64,000 bases of DNA from Paraburkholderia metrosideri (GTDB lineage: Bacteria > Pseudomonadota > Gammaproteobacteria > Burkholderiales > Burkholderiaceae): assembly GCF_904848625.1 (NCBI RefSeq), contig NZ_CAJHCP010000014.1, forward strand, positions 1 to 64,000, written 5' to 3'. Numbering within the stretch: the first letter of the stretch is position 1; the number at the start of each line of letters is the position of its first letter. A program made the translations under genes and the position numbers. Positions 44,043 to 52,774 of the stretch are shown here, piece by piece. The notes below the pieces were generated by a model, which was not told the DNA's origin, made no database searches, and was given only the letters and a program-made list of their open reading frames with translations.

Positions 44043-46223
44043 TTATTGGAGGTGATGAGGCCGGAGGCCGGCATCGAGCGGCTTTATCGCAAGATCGCCA
44101 TCACTGATTTCATCGGAGTTCTCTGTCGGCAGGCAGAGCAGCGAGAACCGTTCAATCATCGCGTCGACAGAAAACAACATGCGGGCGCGGTGACGCGCGT
44201 GTTCCCGTGCGGAGCCATCGGCCTGAAAACCGTCGATCATGGTGGCGAGCTTTTCACATGCCATGTTCAGGTCGGGATGTTCTGCGCATTCCAGCAGATG
44301 CCCTGTCACACCGTTGACAAAGCACTCGCCCGCGCCACCGGCCGGAGTCGATAACGTGGCAATACCCAGCATCTGCGCTTCGATCAGCACGTTGGGCAAA
44401 CCTTCGTAGCGCGACAGCAGCACCTTGGCGTCCATCTTCGAGTACCAGTAGCCAACATGGCTTGACAGACCGACGAGCAGAAGCCGATCGACCACGCCGA
44501 GCTCGGCCGCCAGCGCCACAGCGCTTTCCTGCAAACGGCCATCGCCCACGATAACGAAGCGTGCCTGCGGACGTCGCTTCAGATAGCGTGCAGCGAGCTT
44601 GATCCACGACAGCGGGCGCTTGTCCGGCTCGAAGCGGAATACGCCGCCGATGGTTTCCGTTGCATCGGATGTACGTGCGGCAAACGCTTCCCAGCGGGCC
44701 TGTTCTTCGGCGGGAGCGGTCGTGTTGATATCCGGTACGCCGTTATAGAGAATCTGGAAGCGCGTCAGCGGCAGATCAAGCCAGCGTGCGTATTCTTCGG
44801 CGGCCGTGCGGCTGTTGCTGCAAAACTGCACGCCGGGCACCTGCGCCAACGCGCGATACAGCACGTCGTATTCAGGCCGGTGACGTTCCTTCCGAATGCT
44901 CGGCGGCAAGCCGCGGAACACGAGATGGATCACCGGTACGCCTGCGAGAAGGGCAGCCAGCGCGCCGAACAGACAGGTTCCATCCTGCCAGAGGCTGACC
45001 ACGTCGAATTTGCGTTCGCGTAAATGCGGCGCGAGGCGTGTGACGCCGTAGTGCACCGGGGCCGGCAACTTTTCCAGCAGCCGGCGTAACGACGGGTTGT
45101 CGATCGGCTGATGAACCACCGAAACAGGCGCAAGCGAATTGATCTCGGTCAACGCAACACCTGCTTCCCGCAGACTGTCGGCAAAGAAATCGAGTCTTTG
45201 ATTCTTGCCAGAGCTGGCAGCTTCCCTATATTGCTTGACAAGCACTTCGACGGCTGCGGGTTTCAGGCTCGTTGCTTCTTTCACGCCATCTGCCAGCTTC
45301 TGCAGATTGCAGGCGAGTCGCGTCAACTGCCGTTCTGCACCGCCGGGTCCGAGGCTGCCAGTGAGCAAAGCGATGGATGGCGCGTGATCGGCCGCCAGCT
45401 GGGGCAGCACGCGATGGCGGAATGACAGGATCGCGTGCTTCATTGCAACGATCTTGATGTCTTGGCCCAACAAGCCGCTCTTCGGCTCGAAACGCTGAAA
45501 GAACGCGTAGTCGTCGGCAAGGGACTCGGCAAGCTGCCCGGCCTTGGATTCGGGAGCGAGCGATGCCGAGACCGGCGCGAGTGTCTCGATCGCATCGGCG
45601 AGAAAACCCCGCTTGGAGAGTCGCTTTGCCAGTGCGACACGCAGGTCGCGTCGATTGTGCAATTCGATCAGCTTGCCGAACAGCGCGTCAGATGCCTCGT
45701 GTGCACGAATGTCCGCGAGAAGCTCGGCGCGCGCCAGCCCAAGACGCGGGTCATCGAGCGCTTCCGGCATATATTCATCGACCAGCGCAAGCGCATCGGC
45801 GTTACGGTGTTCCCGGACGAGATGCGACGCGCAATAGCGGACGATGCGAATGTTCTCCGGCTGTTGGGTCAGAAGCTCCGACCACTGGGCAAACATGTGG
45901 TCCGTATGGCCCGCTGCTTCCTTGAGCTGCATTCGCATGAAGCGCACAGTCCAGTCGCCCAGATAGGTCTGAGCCAACGCTTCAACGTGATCCAGCGCTT
46001 TCTGCGCAGCTTGAACGGTAGTCGCTTCAGCAACAAGATGCGCGAGCTCGTCTTTGACCTGAGCAAGAGCCTCGTCTTCCGGCGTGACGACTGCACTTTG
46101 TATTCCGTGCGCCGTGTCCCGCCTGTCGTCCGTCATCTGGATGCCGTGCTGACGAGGTACTGTGCCGGACAGGTCTGTCAGATCGACAGTGCTGGAGCCA
46201 CGCTGGTTGCTTTGTTCTTTCAT
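44043..46223 (-). CDS. tviE: TviE-like GT4 glycosyltransferase with N-terminal repeat region
   Basis: The 726-residue protein has a helical N-terminal part (about 40-230) with TPR-like character. A GT-B glycosyltransferase follows: LTGSLGPGGAERQLTRLACNL opens the N-lobe, DVVSLWQDGTCLFGALAALLAGVPVIHL is central, FRFEPDKRPLSWIKLAARYLKRRP, RFVIVGDG and the EX7E motif EGLPNVLIE (607-615) form the C-lobe. This matches the GT4 retaining family expected to polymerise alpha-1,4-GalNAcA. It is longer than S. Typhi TviE as I recall it, because of the repeat region. The start at 46223 is chosen to exclude a strong hairpin just upstream. Confidence 0.8.
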   Translation of the reverse strand: MKEQSNQRGSSTVDLTDLSGTVPRQHGIQMTDDRRDTAHGIQSAVVTPEDEALAQVKDELAHLVAEATTVQAAQKALDHVEALAQTYLGDWTVRFMRMQLKEAAGHTDHMFAQWSELLTQQPENIRIVRYCASHLVREHRNADALALVDEYMPEALDDPRLGLARAELLADIRAHEASDALFGKLIELHNRRDLRVALAKRLSKRGFLADAIETLAPVSASLAPESKAGQLAESLADDYAFFQRFEPKSGLLGQDIKIVAMKHAILSFRHRVLPQLAADHAPSIALLTGSLGPGGAERQLTRLACNLQKLADGVKEATSLKPAAVEVLVKQYREAASSGKNQRLDFFADSLREAGVALTEINSLAPVSVVHQPIDNPSLRRLLEKLPAPVHYGVTRLAPHLRERKFDVVSLWQDGTCLFGALAALLAGVPVIHLVFRGLPPSIRKERHRPEYDVLYRALAQVPGVQFCSNSRTAAEEYARWLDLPLTRFQILYNGVPDINTTAPAEEQARWEAFAARTSDATETIGGVFRFEPDKRPLSWIKLAARYLKRRPQARFVIVGDGRLQESAVALAAELGVVDRLLLVGLSSHVGYWYSKMDAKVLLSRYEGLPNVLIEAQMLGIATLSTPAGGAGECFVNGVTGHLLECAEHPDLNMACEKLATMIDGFQADGSAREHARHRARMLFSVDAMIERFSLLCLPTENSDEISDGDLAIKPLDAGLRPHHLQ

Positions 46224-46266
46224 CGATGAGCTCTTGCTTCTCGGGAAGGCCGGCAGGGGATGAATA

Positions 46267-46301
46267 GTGACGCCGCCCGCAATCGATGCGGGCGGTGTCA
46301 C
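46267..46301 (-). promoter_or_regulatory. Intercistronic hairpin between tviD-like and tviE-like genes
   Basis: A 14-bp stem (GTGACGCCGCCCGC at 46267-46280 with GCGGGCGGTGTCAC at 46288-46301, one G-U type mismatch) closes a 7-base loop AATCGAT. There is no T run in the minus-strand direction, so RNA processing, stability or attenuation is more likely than full termination. It starts 43 bases before the tviE-like ATG. Confidence 0.7.
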
Positions 46302-46310
46302 TGGCTACGA

Positions 46311-48812
46311 TCAGGCAGCAGATACCACCGATCTCCGAACAGCTTTCATTAAGCGGTTGCTGCGCTCAATGGAGGCAAGGCATTTCTTGATATTGCCTTC
46401 TATGTATTCCACGTTTTCCCCCATTTCATGCAACGCTTGCCAATGGGTGAGTGCCTGCGTGAAGCGTTGAAGGCGCATCGCTGCGACGGCCGCTGTTTTC
46501 AGCCCAATATGATCATCGGGCGCCAGCCGCAGGATAGTTTCACTGACAGCCATCCGCTCTTCAGCGCTAGCCGGATCCAGCAGGCGGATTTTTGCGTGCA
46601 GCGACGAAATCACACGTTTCTTTTCTGGTGCAATGGGTGCGTCTCCCACAGTCAGTTGTTCAATCAGCTCGAGAAGAGTCCAGGCCTCATCGGGCAGGCC
46701 GCTTGCATTCAATTCGCGGGCGGCGCGGATACCGCGGGTTCGCAACGAGCTAAGCTGGCGTAGCGCTTCTTCTTGCGATGCCTTGTCGGCAGAGCTATCG
46801 CGTGCGACCACGGCATATGCCTCAACAGCATCTCGAAGACGCTCGTTGCGAATGGCGACACGAGCAAGGTGCAGGCGCACCGACACCGGCGCCTCGGGTT
46901 GGTCCGCCGCCAGCCGCAGATGATGAATCGCCGTCTCGATGTCGCCCAACGCATCCGCCGCGCGTCCGCGGTAGTTGTCGAGTTCCGGGAAGGTGATACG
47001 TGCGTTAATTGCGACATCGATGATGCGCAGCAATTTGGCGTAGTCTTTGGCAACGAATGCAGCGCGTGCTGATTTTTGCAATTGTTTCTCGAGATCCCAC
47101 TCTGCGCGCAACGCATTTCTGTTGGTGGGATCGATTTGGCAAATTGCCTTGATCCGGTCAGTCGCAACGGCAAGGTCGTCGCGTTCCAGCGCCTGCTCAC
47201 CGTCGTTCAGCCATTGCGGCCCCTGATTGGAAACCCAACGCTCAAAATCGGTGCTTTTTCTGCCCAATAGATCCTGGCTGACCAGAAGGGCAGCGGCGGC
47301 GGAGGCATAGCCCCGATCCGACGCATAACGGGCGAGCGACACCGTATCCCGATCTTCGAGTCGAGGGGCCTGTTCCGCGACGGCGAGAAGCGCGAGACGG
47401 TCGCCGGCAGCGATGCTGCGCTTCCATTGAACCGCGTAGCTGGCACCATGGGTTGGCAGTACCGCGCGTACCTCGTCGGCCCAATGTCCAGCAGCCTCTA
47501 CAGCACTGGTCATTTCGAGCAGGTTGAGCACGGCATCCGCGGCTTCGGTCGAGTCGGGCGAAATGCGGAACAGACGTTTCCAGTTCGCAATGGCCGTTTC
47601 GATTTCGCCGGTGCGAGTGGCGGAGACTGCGCAAATGCGCAGAATTTCGGTTGTTTCCCGTTCGTCACCCAGCAAAGCAGCCGCAGTGCGTTGAGCTTCC
47701 TGATAACGCTCAAGCTCGAAATAGCAGCGCATGAGCAGTTCGTCTACCTGTTCGGTGGAATCTTCGTCCTGCCGCGCTGCTTCGATCAGCGCGATCGCAG
47801 CCTCGTAATTGCCGAGTTCAGACTGCATCCGGGCCAGCAACATCTGGTGTTCCGGACGACCCCGGTCCGTGCGCAATACTGCATGCACCCGCCGGGAAGC
47901 ATCCAGCAGATTTCCGCTATTCCAGGCAGCTTCTATACTTTCGGCAGGATCGGGCAGATCGACGACCGGTGTCGTATTGAGCAGTGACGCAAAATCGACC
48001 AGTTGGAGGAAATACTGCGAATACCAGTCGGCGCAAATTCGCTGGGCGAATTCGTCCGTATAGTGAGTCAGATCCAACCCGCCATTTTCCAGCGCATTGG
48101 CCTGCCCCATCTCCTGCATGACAGCTGTAGGCTCATAGCACGGTACTTCCAGACGTGCCGAAATGCTCTTCACCGTTTGAATCAGAGTGTGCCGTTGATC
48201 AATAACCTCATCATCAGTTGTTCGCGCATCGACGTGCGTCACGAACACGATTTTGTCCCGACCGATGAGATTGACGATCTCCTGCATTTCCTGCTCGATC
48301 TCGTCATCCGACTGTACACGCCTGACCATCCGCGCAAGCAGATTACGATCCTGCTCTGACAGGTGAAGAAAGGCCGGATCCTGGTCAAGCCACGCGCGTC
48401 GTTCTTCCAGGCGGGCCGGCGACCCCATCGTCCAGAATTGGCGCGTGCGGTTGCGATCGGCAAAGAATTCAGCGAAATAGCGGCTTAGATAGTTCGTTTG
48501 TACGGGACGTTCGTCAACCGTGACCAGTTTACGTGACGAAATCTCTACCAGATAGAGGTCGGCGGCCGAATAGGGCAAGCCCAACTTCTCCGCAACGACG
48601 CTCGGTCGAAAAAGCACCGGCTGAATGTCGGACGGTATGCTTGCCTTACCGAACATGAAGCGCAACTGCTGCAGCGCCTCAGCACTTGAATGCACGAAAC
48701 CATAATTGCGCAACGAGTGCGCCTTGATCGGATAAACCGACACACCTTTACGCAAGGGGCCGTGGATACGACAGGTTCCGATCGGCGCGATCTTCAACTT
48801 TAATGCTTTCAT
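46311..48812 (-). CDS. tviD: TviD-like protein: SGNH-type domain plus TPR repeats
   Basis: The 833-residue protein is nearly the size of S. Typhi TviD. Residues 1-270 resemble an SGNH/GDSL-type fold: block I IGTCRIHG (11-18), KIVFVTHVD and the D-x-x-H pair D247/H250 in LDLTHYTDEF. Residues about 280-830 are TPR-like helical repeats (for example LARMQSELGNYEAAIALIE, YRGRAADALGDIETAIHHL). An acyl-transfer role, probably O-acetylation of GalNAcA, fits the SGNH residues and the Vi context. It is the second gene after tviB. Confidence 0.75.
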   Translation of the reverse strand: MKALKLKIAPIGTCRIHGPLRKGVSVYPIKAHSLRNYGFVHSSAEALQQLRFMFGKASIPSDIQPVLFRPSVVAEKLGLPYSAADLYLVEISSRKLVTVDERPVQTNYLSRYFAEFFADRNRTRQFWTMGSPARLEERRAWLDQDPAFLHLSEQDRNLLARMVRRVQSDDEIEQEMQEIVNLIGRDKIVFVTHVDARTTDDEVIDQRHTLIQTVKSISARLEVPCYEPTAVMQEMGQANALENGGLDLTHYTDEFAQRICADWYSQYFLQLVDFASLLNTTPVVDLPDPAESIEAAWNSGNLLDASRRVHAVLRTDRGRPEHQMLLARMQSELGNYEAAIALIEAARQDEDSTEQVDELLMRCYFELERYQEAQRTAAALLGDERETTEILRICAVSATRTGEIETAIANWKRLFRISPDSTEAADAVLNLLEMTSAVEAAGHWADEVRAVLPTHGASYAVQWKRSIAAGDRLALLAVAEQAPRLEDRDTVSLARYASDRGYASAAAALLVSQDLLGRKSTDFERWVSNQGPQWLNDGEQALERDDLAVATDRIKAICQIDPTNRNALRAEWDLEKQLQKSARAAFVAKDYAKLLRIIDVAINARITFPELDNYRGRAADALGDIETAIHHLRLAADQPEAPVSVRLHLARVAIRNERLRDAVEAYAVVARDSSADKASQEEALRQLSSLRTRGIRAARELNASGLPDEAWTLLELIEQLTVGDAPIAPEKKRVISSLHAKIRLLDPASAEERMAVSETILRLAPDDHIGLKTAAVAAMRLQRFTQALTHWQALHEMGENVEYIEGNIKKCLASIERSNRLMKAVRRSVVSAA

Positions 48813-48846
48813 GACGCAATCCGGCAGAGAAAACGAAGGTGGCGAC

Positions 48847-50127
48847 TTAGAGCGCCCAGTACTGGATGTCGGACTTCAGACGGCTGCGGTCGAGCGCCGA
48901 TTTCAGGTCACACACCATGCCGCCGTCGCGGATCATAAACGGCAGATCACCCCAGAATGTCGACATGATGTCCTGATGCGGAACGGCCAGAATGACCACA
49001 TCCAGTTCCGACAGTTGCGACTTGTCGACCAACGTGATGTTGTATTCATGGGCCATCTGATCTTTGTCGGCCATCGGGTCGTACGCGAGCGGCGTGATTC
49101 CGAACGACTCCAGACTGCGATAGAGATCGACAACCTTGGAGTTGCGGATATCGGGCACGTTCTCCTTGAACGTCATGCCGAGAATGCCGATACGCGTGGA
49201 CGGCGACAGACGGTGCATACGCGCGAGTGCCTGCACGAGGCGCGATCCGACGTATTCAGCCATGCCGTCGTTAATCCGTCGACCAGCGAGGATCACTTCC
49301 GGGTGATAACCCAGTTCTTGCGCTTTCGACGTCAGGTAGTAAGGGTCCACGCCAATGCAATGGCCGCCCACGAGACCCGGCGTAAAGCGCAGGAAGTTCC
49401 ACTTGGTGCCTGCAGCCGCGAGTACTTCCGTGGTCGAAATGCCGACGAGATCGCAGATTTTCGACATCTCGTTCATCAACGCGATATTGATGTCGCGTTG
49501 GGTGTTTTCGAGTACTTTCGCGGCTTCAGCAACCTTGATCGAGGACGCGCGATGAACGCCTGCCTCAATGATCTGGCCGTATACGTCCGCAATAATTTCT
49601 AGGGATTCGGCATCCTGGCCGGCGACAATCTTGACGATCTTCTCGAGCGGATGCTCGCGATCGCCCGGGTTGATCCGCTCAGGGCTGTAGCCGAGCTTGA
49701 AGTCGACGCCGCAGCGCAGGTTCGATGCTTTTTCCAGTTCCGGTCCGCAGATTTCTTCCGTTGCACCTGGGTGGACGGTCGATTCGAATACGACGATGCT
49801 GCCAGGACGAAGAACCGGTCCGATCGTCTGGCACGCGCGAACAAGAAGGGAGAAGTCGGGACTGCACTTTTCGTCGACAGGCGTCGGAACTGCGACCACG
49901 AAGAAATTGCAGTCGGACAGATCTTGCGAGTTGTCGGTGAAACGCAAAGTGGATGCTTCTAGAACGTCGCGATCGATTTCGCCGGTCCAGTCATCGCCTT
50001 GGCGAAGGCGCTCAATGCGGCGGCTGTCGACATCGAAACCAATAACGTCAAAACGGCGGGCAAATGCTACTGCAACTGGCAGGCCGACGTAGCCCAGACC
50101 ACACACTGCAATCTTTTGAATAGCCAA
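48847..50127 (-). CDS. tviB: UDP-N-acetylglucosamine 6-dehydrogenase, TviB/WbpO type
   Basis: The 426-residue nucleotide-sugar dehydrogenase has NAD-binding VCGLGYVGLPVA, FVVAVPTPVDE, VFESTVHPGATEE, LGYSPERINPGD, the catalytic Cys in GLVGGHCIGVDPYYL and GMTFKENVPDIRNSKV. It oxidises UDP-GlcNAc (or UDP-GalNAc) to the uronate with two NAD+. I see no ATG at the N terminus. A TTG at 50127 preceded by TGAGGG is the best start, giving MAIQKIAVCG. It is the promoter-proximal gene of the capsule operon. Confidence 0.9.
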   Translation of the reverse strand: MAIQKIAVCGLGYVGLPVAVAFARRFDVIGFDVDSRRIERLRQGDDWTGEIDRDVLEASTLRFTDNSQDLSDCNFFVVAVPTPVDEKCSPDFSLLVRACQTIGPVLRPGSIVVFESTVHPGATEEICGPELEKASNLRCGVDFKLGYSPERINPGDREHPLEKIVKIVAGQDAESLEIIADVYGQIIEAGVHRASSIKVAEAAKVLENTQRDINIALMNEMSKICDLVGISTTEVLAAAGTKWNFLRFTPGLVGGHCIGVDPYYLTSKAQELGYHPEVILAGRRINDGMAEYVGSRLVQALARMHRLSPSTRIGILGMTFKENVPDIRNSKVVDLYRSLESFGITPLAYDPMADKDQMAHEYNITLVDKSQLSELDVVILAVPHQDIMSTFWGDLPFMIRDGGMVCDLKSALDRSRLKSDIQYWAL

Positions 50128-50427
50128 GAGAACCCTCAATTAGGCCTAGCGGACTTTAGCCGCTTTTTTGATTTTCACGGTCCCTCTTCCACCCGCGTTG
50201 CGGATGGCGAACATGACGGAAGCGCCCCGAAATAGTCCGCACAACGTCGTGCTCTAAGGGGGTAGAGGCCCCCTCAAAGTGCAAGGAAAAGCGGCCGAAC
50301 TATAGGCCCGCAATATTAAGTGAACAGTTAAGCAGCAGTCAATTTATTCTTTCGCTAAATTTCTCATTGTTTGCTTTGCAACACAGGCATTATTTCCGTT
50401 TGTTACGACGCCTGTGGAGTAGCCCCT
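50128..50427. other. Upstream region of the Vi-type operon
   Basis: About 300 A/T-rich bases lie between tviB and an IS3-type element, so the operon promoter should be here. A small hairpin GGGGG-TAGAG-GCCCCC-like segment lies near 50258-50274. I found no JUMPstart (GGCGGTAG) element and no adjacent regulator such as tviA. Confidence 0.4.
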
Positions 50428-50472
50428 TGATTCTCAGGACACGAGACACCCCTTAAAATAAGAGGGAATCTT

Positions 50473-50874
50473 GTGACTAGTTTCAAGCCTAGGCAAATGG
50501 TGGAAAGCATTGAAGTTCTGACCGAGCCGGAGCGCCGTCGTCGGCGTTCGATTCAAGAAAAAGTGGCCATCGTGCAGGAAACCCGGGAGCCGGGAGCAAC
50601 GCTTTCATCGGTTGCGCGACGGCACGGGGTCAACCCAAACCAGGTGTTTGCGTGGCGCAAGCAATACGAGGAAGGCAGCCTGGCTGCGGTGAAGGCGGGA
50701 GAAGCCGTGGTGCCCGCCTCGCAGTTAGCCACAGCGATGAAGGAAATCAGGGAACTGCAGCGTCTGCTTGGCAAGAAGACGCAGGAGGCAGAAATCCTGA
50801 AGGAAGCAGTCGAATATGGCCGCTCAAAAAACTGGATTGCGCGCTCGCCCTTACTGCCCGGGGACGACCAATGA
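50473..50874 (+). CDS. IS3/IS2-type transposase OrfA
   Basis: The 133-residue protein has HTH region SIQEKVAIVQETREPGATLS, SVARRHGVNPNQVFAWRKQY and a leucine-zipper-like C terminus (IRELQRLLGKKTQEAEILKE). The GTG start has GAGGGAA just upstream. It overlaps orfB by ATGA. Confidence 0.88.
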   Translation: MTSFKPRQMVESIEVLTEPERRRRRSIQEKVAIVQETREPGATLSSVARRHGVNPNQVFAWRKQYEEGSLAAVKAGEAVVPASQLATAMKEIRELQRLLGKKTQEAEILKEAVEYGRSKNWIARSPLLPGDDQ

Positions 50875-51707
50875 AAACGGTCTGCGATGTTCTCGGCGTG
50901 GCGCGCTCTGCTCTGGCAGTCAGAAAAACCCGATCTCCTGACTGGCAGGACGGACGCCGCGCCCGACGGACCGACGACACGGAACTGGTAGCTGCGATCC
51001 ACGAGCATGTGGCGGGCTTGCCGACTTATGGATACCGGCGAGTCTGGGCACTGCTGCGACGTAGTCACGAAATGGCTGGTGTGCCGTGCGTGAACGCCAA
51101 GCGGGTCTATCGCGTCATGCGCGACCACCAGTTACTGCTTCAGCGCCTTGGCCAGCATCGCGATACCCGCCGGCATGACGGACGCATTGCCGTTGACCAG
51201 AGTAATGTCCGCTGGTGCTCGGACGGCTTTGAGTTCCGTTGCGACGACGGCTCGCCGTTGCGCGTGACGTTTGCGCTGGACTGCCATGACCGGGAAGCTA
51301 TCAGCTGGGCAGCGACTACCGGCGGTCATAGCGGCGACGTCGTGCGTGATGGGATGCTCGCAGCGGTCGAGCAACGCTGCGGCACGACGCAGGCAGGCAC
51401 GCCCATCGAGTGGCTGTCGGACAACGGCTCTGCCTACATTGACCATCGCACGCGCAGTTTCGCTCGCGAGCTGGGTCTGGAGCCGTTGACTACACCCGTT
51501 CGTTCGCCGCAGAGCAACGGCATGGCTGAGTCGTTCGTGAAGACAATCAAGCACGATTACATTGCCTTTATGCACAAGCCTGATGTGCCAACAGCGCTCT
51601 CGCATCTGGGCGGCGCCTTTGAACACTACAACGAACGCCACCCGCATAAGGCCTTGAAGTACCGTTCCCCTCGGGAGTTCCGGCGAACCGCTGCATCATC
51701 AACCTAA
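50871..51707 (+). CDS. IS3/IS2-type transposase OrfB (DDE integrase)
   Basis: The 278-residue protein has HTH_21 region HVAGLPTYGYRRVWALLRR and an rve core with the first Asp in NVRWCSDGFEF, the second in WLSDNGSAYID and Glu in NGMAESFVKTIKHDY. It appears intact, so the element may be active. Confidence 0.9.
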   Translation: MKTVCDVLGVARSALAVRKTRSPDWQDGRRARRTDDTELVAAIHEHVAGLPTYGYRRVWALLRRSHEMAGVPCVNAKRVYRVMRDHQLLLQRLGQHRDTRRHDGRIAVDQSNVRWCSDGFEFRCDDGSPLRVTFALDCHDREAISWAATTGGHSGDVVRDGMLAAVEQRCGTTQAGTPIEWLSDNGSAYIDHRTRSFARELGLEPLTTPVRSPQSNGMAESFVKTIKHDYIAFMHKPDVPTALSHLGGAFEHYNERHPHKALKYRSPREFRRTAASST

Positions 51708-51796
51708 CGGTGTCCGAGTGTCCTGAGTTACAGGGTCAACTCCAGCCTGGTATTTTAGAGGCGAAGCGCTTGCTGTGTATCCGGTGGTAATCGTCG

Positions 51797-52348
51797 TTAG
51801 CGTATAATCTCAGCGGTTCTGCCTAACCTTTCCAGAGTGCGCGCCCAGTCAGGATCTGCAATGAGGCCTTGTTTGTACAGTTCGTGAGCGGCACTCACCA
51901 GTTTTCCATCGCGCCCTAATAACTCGTCGCCGTATTGAATCATTAACAGATTGGGCCAGGCTTGCGGTCGCACTCGCAACAGATGGCCCATAATGTACTG
52001 CTCGTCATGCTGCGGAAAAGCCTGAGACCAGATCAGTACAGCGGCGGCTGTCGATCGTGATTTACCCGACAGGCAGTGAATAAAGAGTCGCGATGCCGGA
52101 TCTTCGCTTGCCTGTTTTCCGAATGCGAGAATCTCGGCAACGTGTTCGCGGGTAGGTGATACCCTTTGGTCTCGCTGTTCAATGTCGTCATGGAAGCGTA
52201 GCAGGCGCCAGCGGTCGGCCTGCCAGGTGGCGAATTCCGTCGGTTCGGTCCATTCGGGATCGATGAGAGAGAGTACGTGAGTGTGCCCGGCGGGATCGCT
52301 CAGGTTGCGCAATCCACAAATAGTTGTGCTTTCAAGAAAATTGTGCAT
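51797..52348 (-). CDS. Dual-specificity/tyrosine-phosphatase-like protein
   Basis: The 183-residue protein carries the phosphatase loop HCLSGKSRS, a C-x5-R motif with Cys and Arg in place and His before the Cys. Around it are LSLIDPEW and LRFHDDIEQRD, the latter a possible general-acid loop. It probably hydrolyses a phosphate monoester in the cytoplasm; no signal peptide is visible. Its ATG is the complement of the Nudix gene's ATG within CATATG at 52346-52351, so the two genes start back to back with no leader between them. No good ribosome-binding site is visible. Confidence 0.7.
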   Translation of the reverse strand: MHNFLESTTICGLRNLSDPAGHTHVLSLIDPEWTEPTEFATWQADRWRLLRFHDDIEQRDQRVSPTREHVAEILAFGKQASEDPASRLFIHCLSGKSRSTAAAVLIWSQAFPQHDEQYIMGHLLRVRPQAWPNLLMIQYGDELLGRDGKLVSAAHELYKQGLIADPDWARTLERLGRTAEIIR

Positions 52349-52774
52349 ATGCAAAGCGAGTCGATCAGACTAAGTAGTGTGAATATTATCGTTCGTGATT
52401 CAGCGGGGCGCACACTTCTCCAGATGCGTGACGGTATGGCTCGAAGCTCTCCACTGCTTTGGGGTTTCTGGGGTGGAGCAGTAGACGCCAATGACGAAAG
52501 CGCACACCATGCTGCAGCTAGGGAGCTAGGCGAAGAGCTTTGTGTTCCTGCTGAATCGGCTAATTTTGTTTCTATGGGCCAGCGCATTGATAGCCGCGGG
52601 CGGATGGCTGCGCTGCTTCTTTACCAAATCCCCCTTGCGTGGGGAACGTTCCGGGTCAATGAAGGCGCCGGTGCCGCGTTCTTCTGGCGGGAGGAGATGA
52701 AGCAACTGCCCCTTTCAAATTCCGTCGTGTGGTATTTGCAACGGCATCCTGAATTCTTTCACGATTTGAATTAA
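52349..52774 (+). CDS. Nudix hydrolase
   Basis: The 141-residue protein has a Nudix box GGAVDANDESAHHAAARELGEEL, in which REL-x-EEL is canonical and the spacing from Gly to the first Glu is one residue longer than usual. LWGFWGG and a C-terminal FFWREEMKQLP complete the fold. It should cleave a nucleoside diphosphate linked to another group. The start ATG at 52349 abuts the divergent phosphatase start; an upstream GTG at 52277 would add 24 residues. Confidence 0.75.
   Translation: MQSESIRLSSVNIIVRDSAGRTLLQMRDGMARSSPLLWGFWGGAVDANDESAHHAAARELGEELCVPAESANFVSMGQRIDSRGRMAALLLYQIPLAWGTFRVNEGAGAAFFWREEMKQLPLSNSVVWYLQRHPEFFHDLN

Larger units (their letters stand above)
50428..51732 (+). mobile_element. 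IS3-family (IS2-type) insertion sequence, about 1305 bp
   Basis: Inverted ends TGATTCTCAGGACACGAGACACC (key core CTCAGGACAC) at 50428 and, complemented, ending TGTAACTCAGG at 51732 bound two overlapping ORFs. No target duplication is apparent. It abuts the presumed promoter region of the capsule operon and could supply or disrupt transcription there. Confidence 0.82.

Noticed and set aside
50128..50427. JUMPstart/ops element upstream of the capsule operon
   Set aside because: I looked for GGCGGTAG-type motifs on the minus strand and found none. RfaH-type control is not supported.
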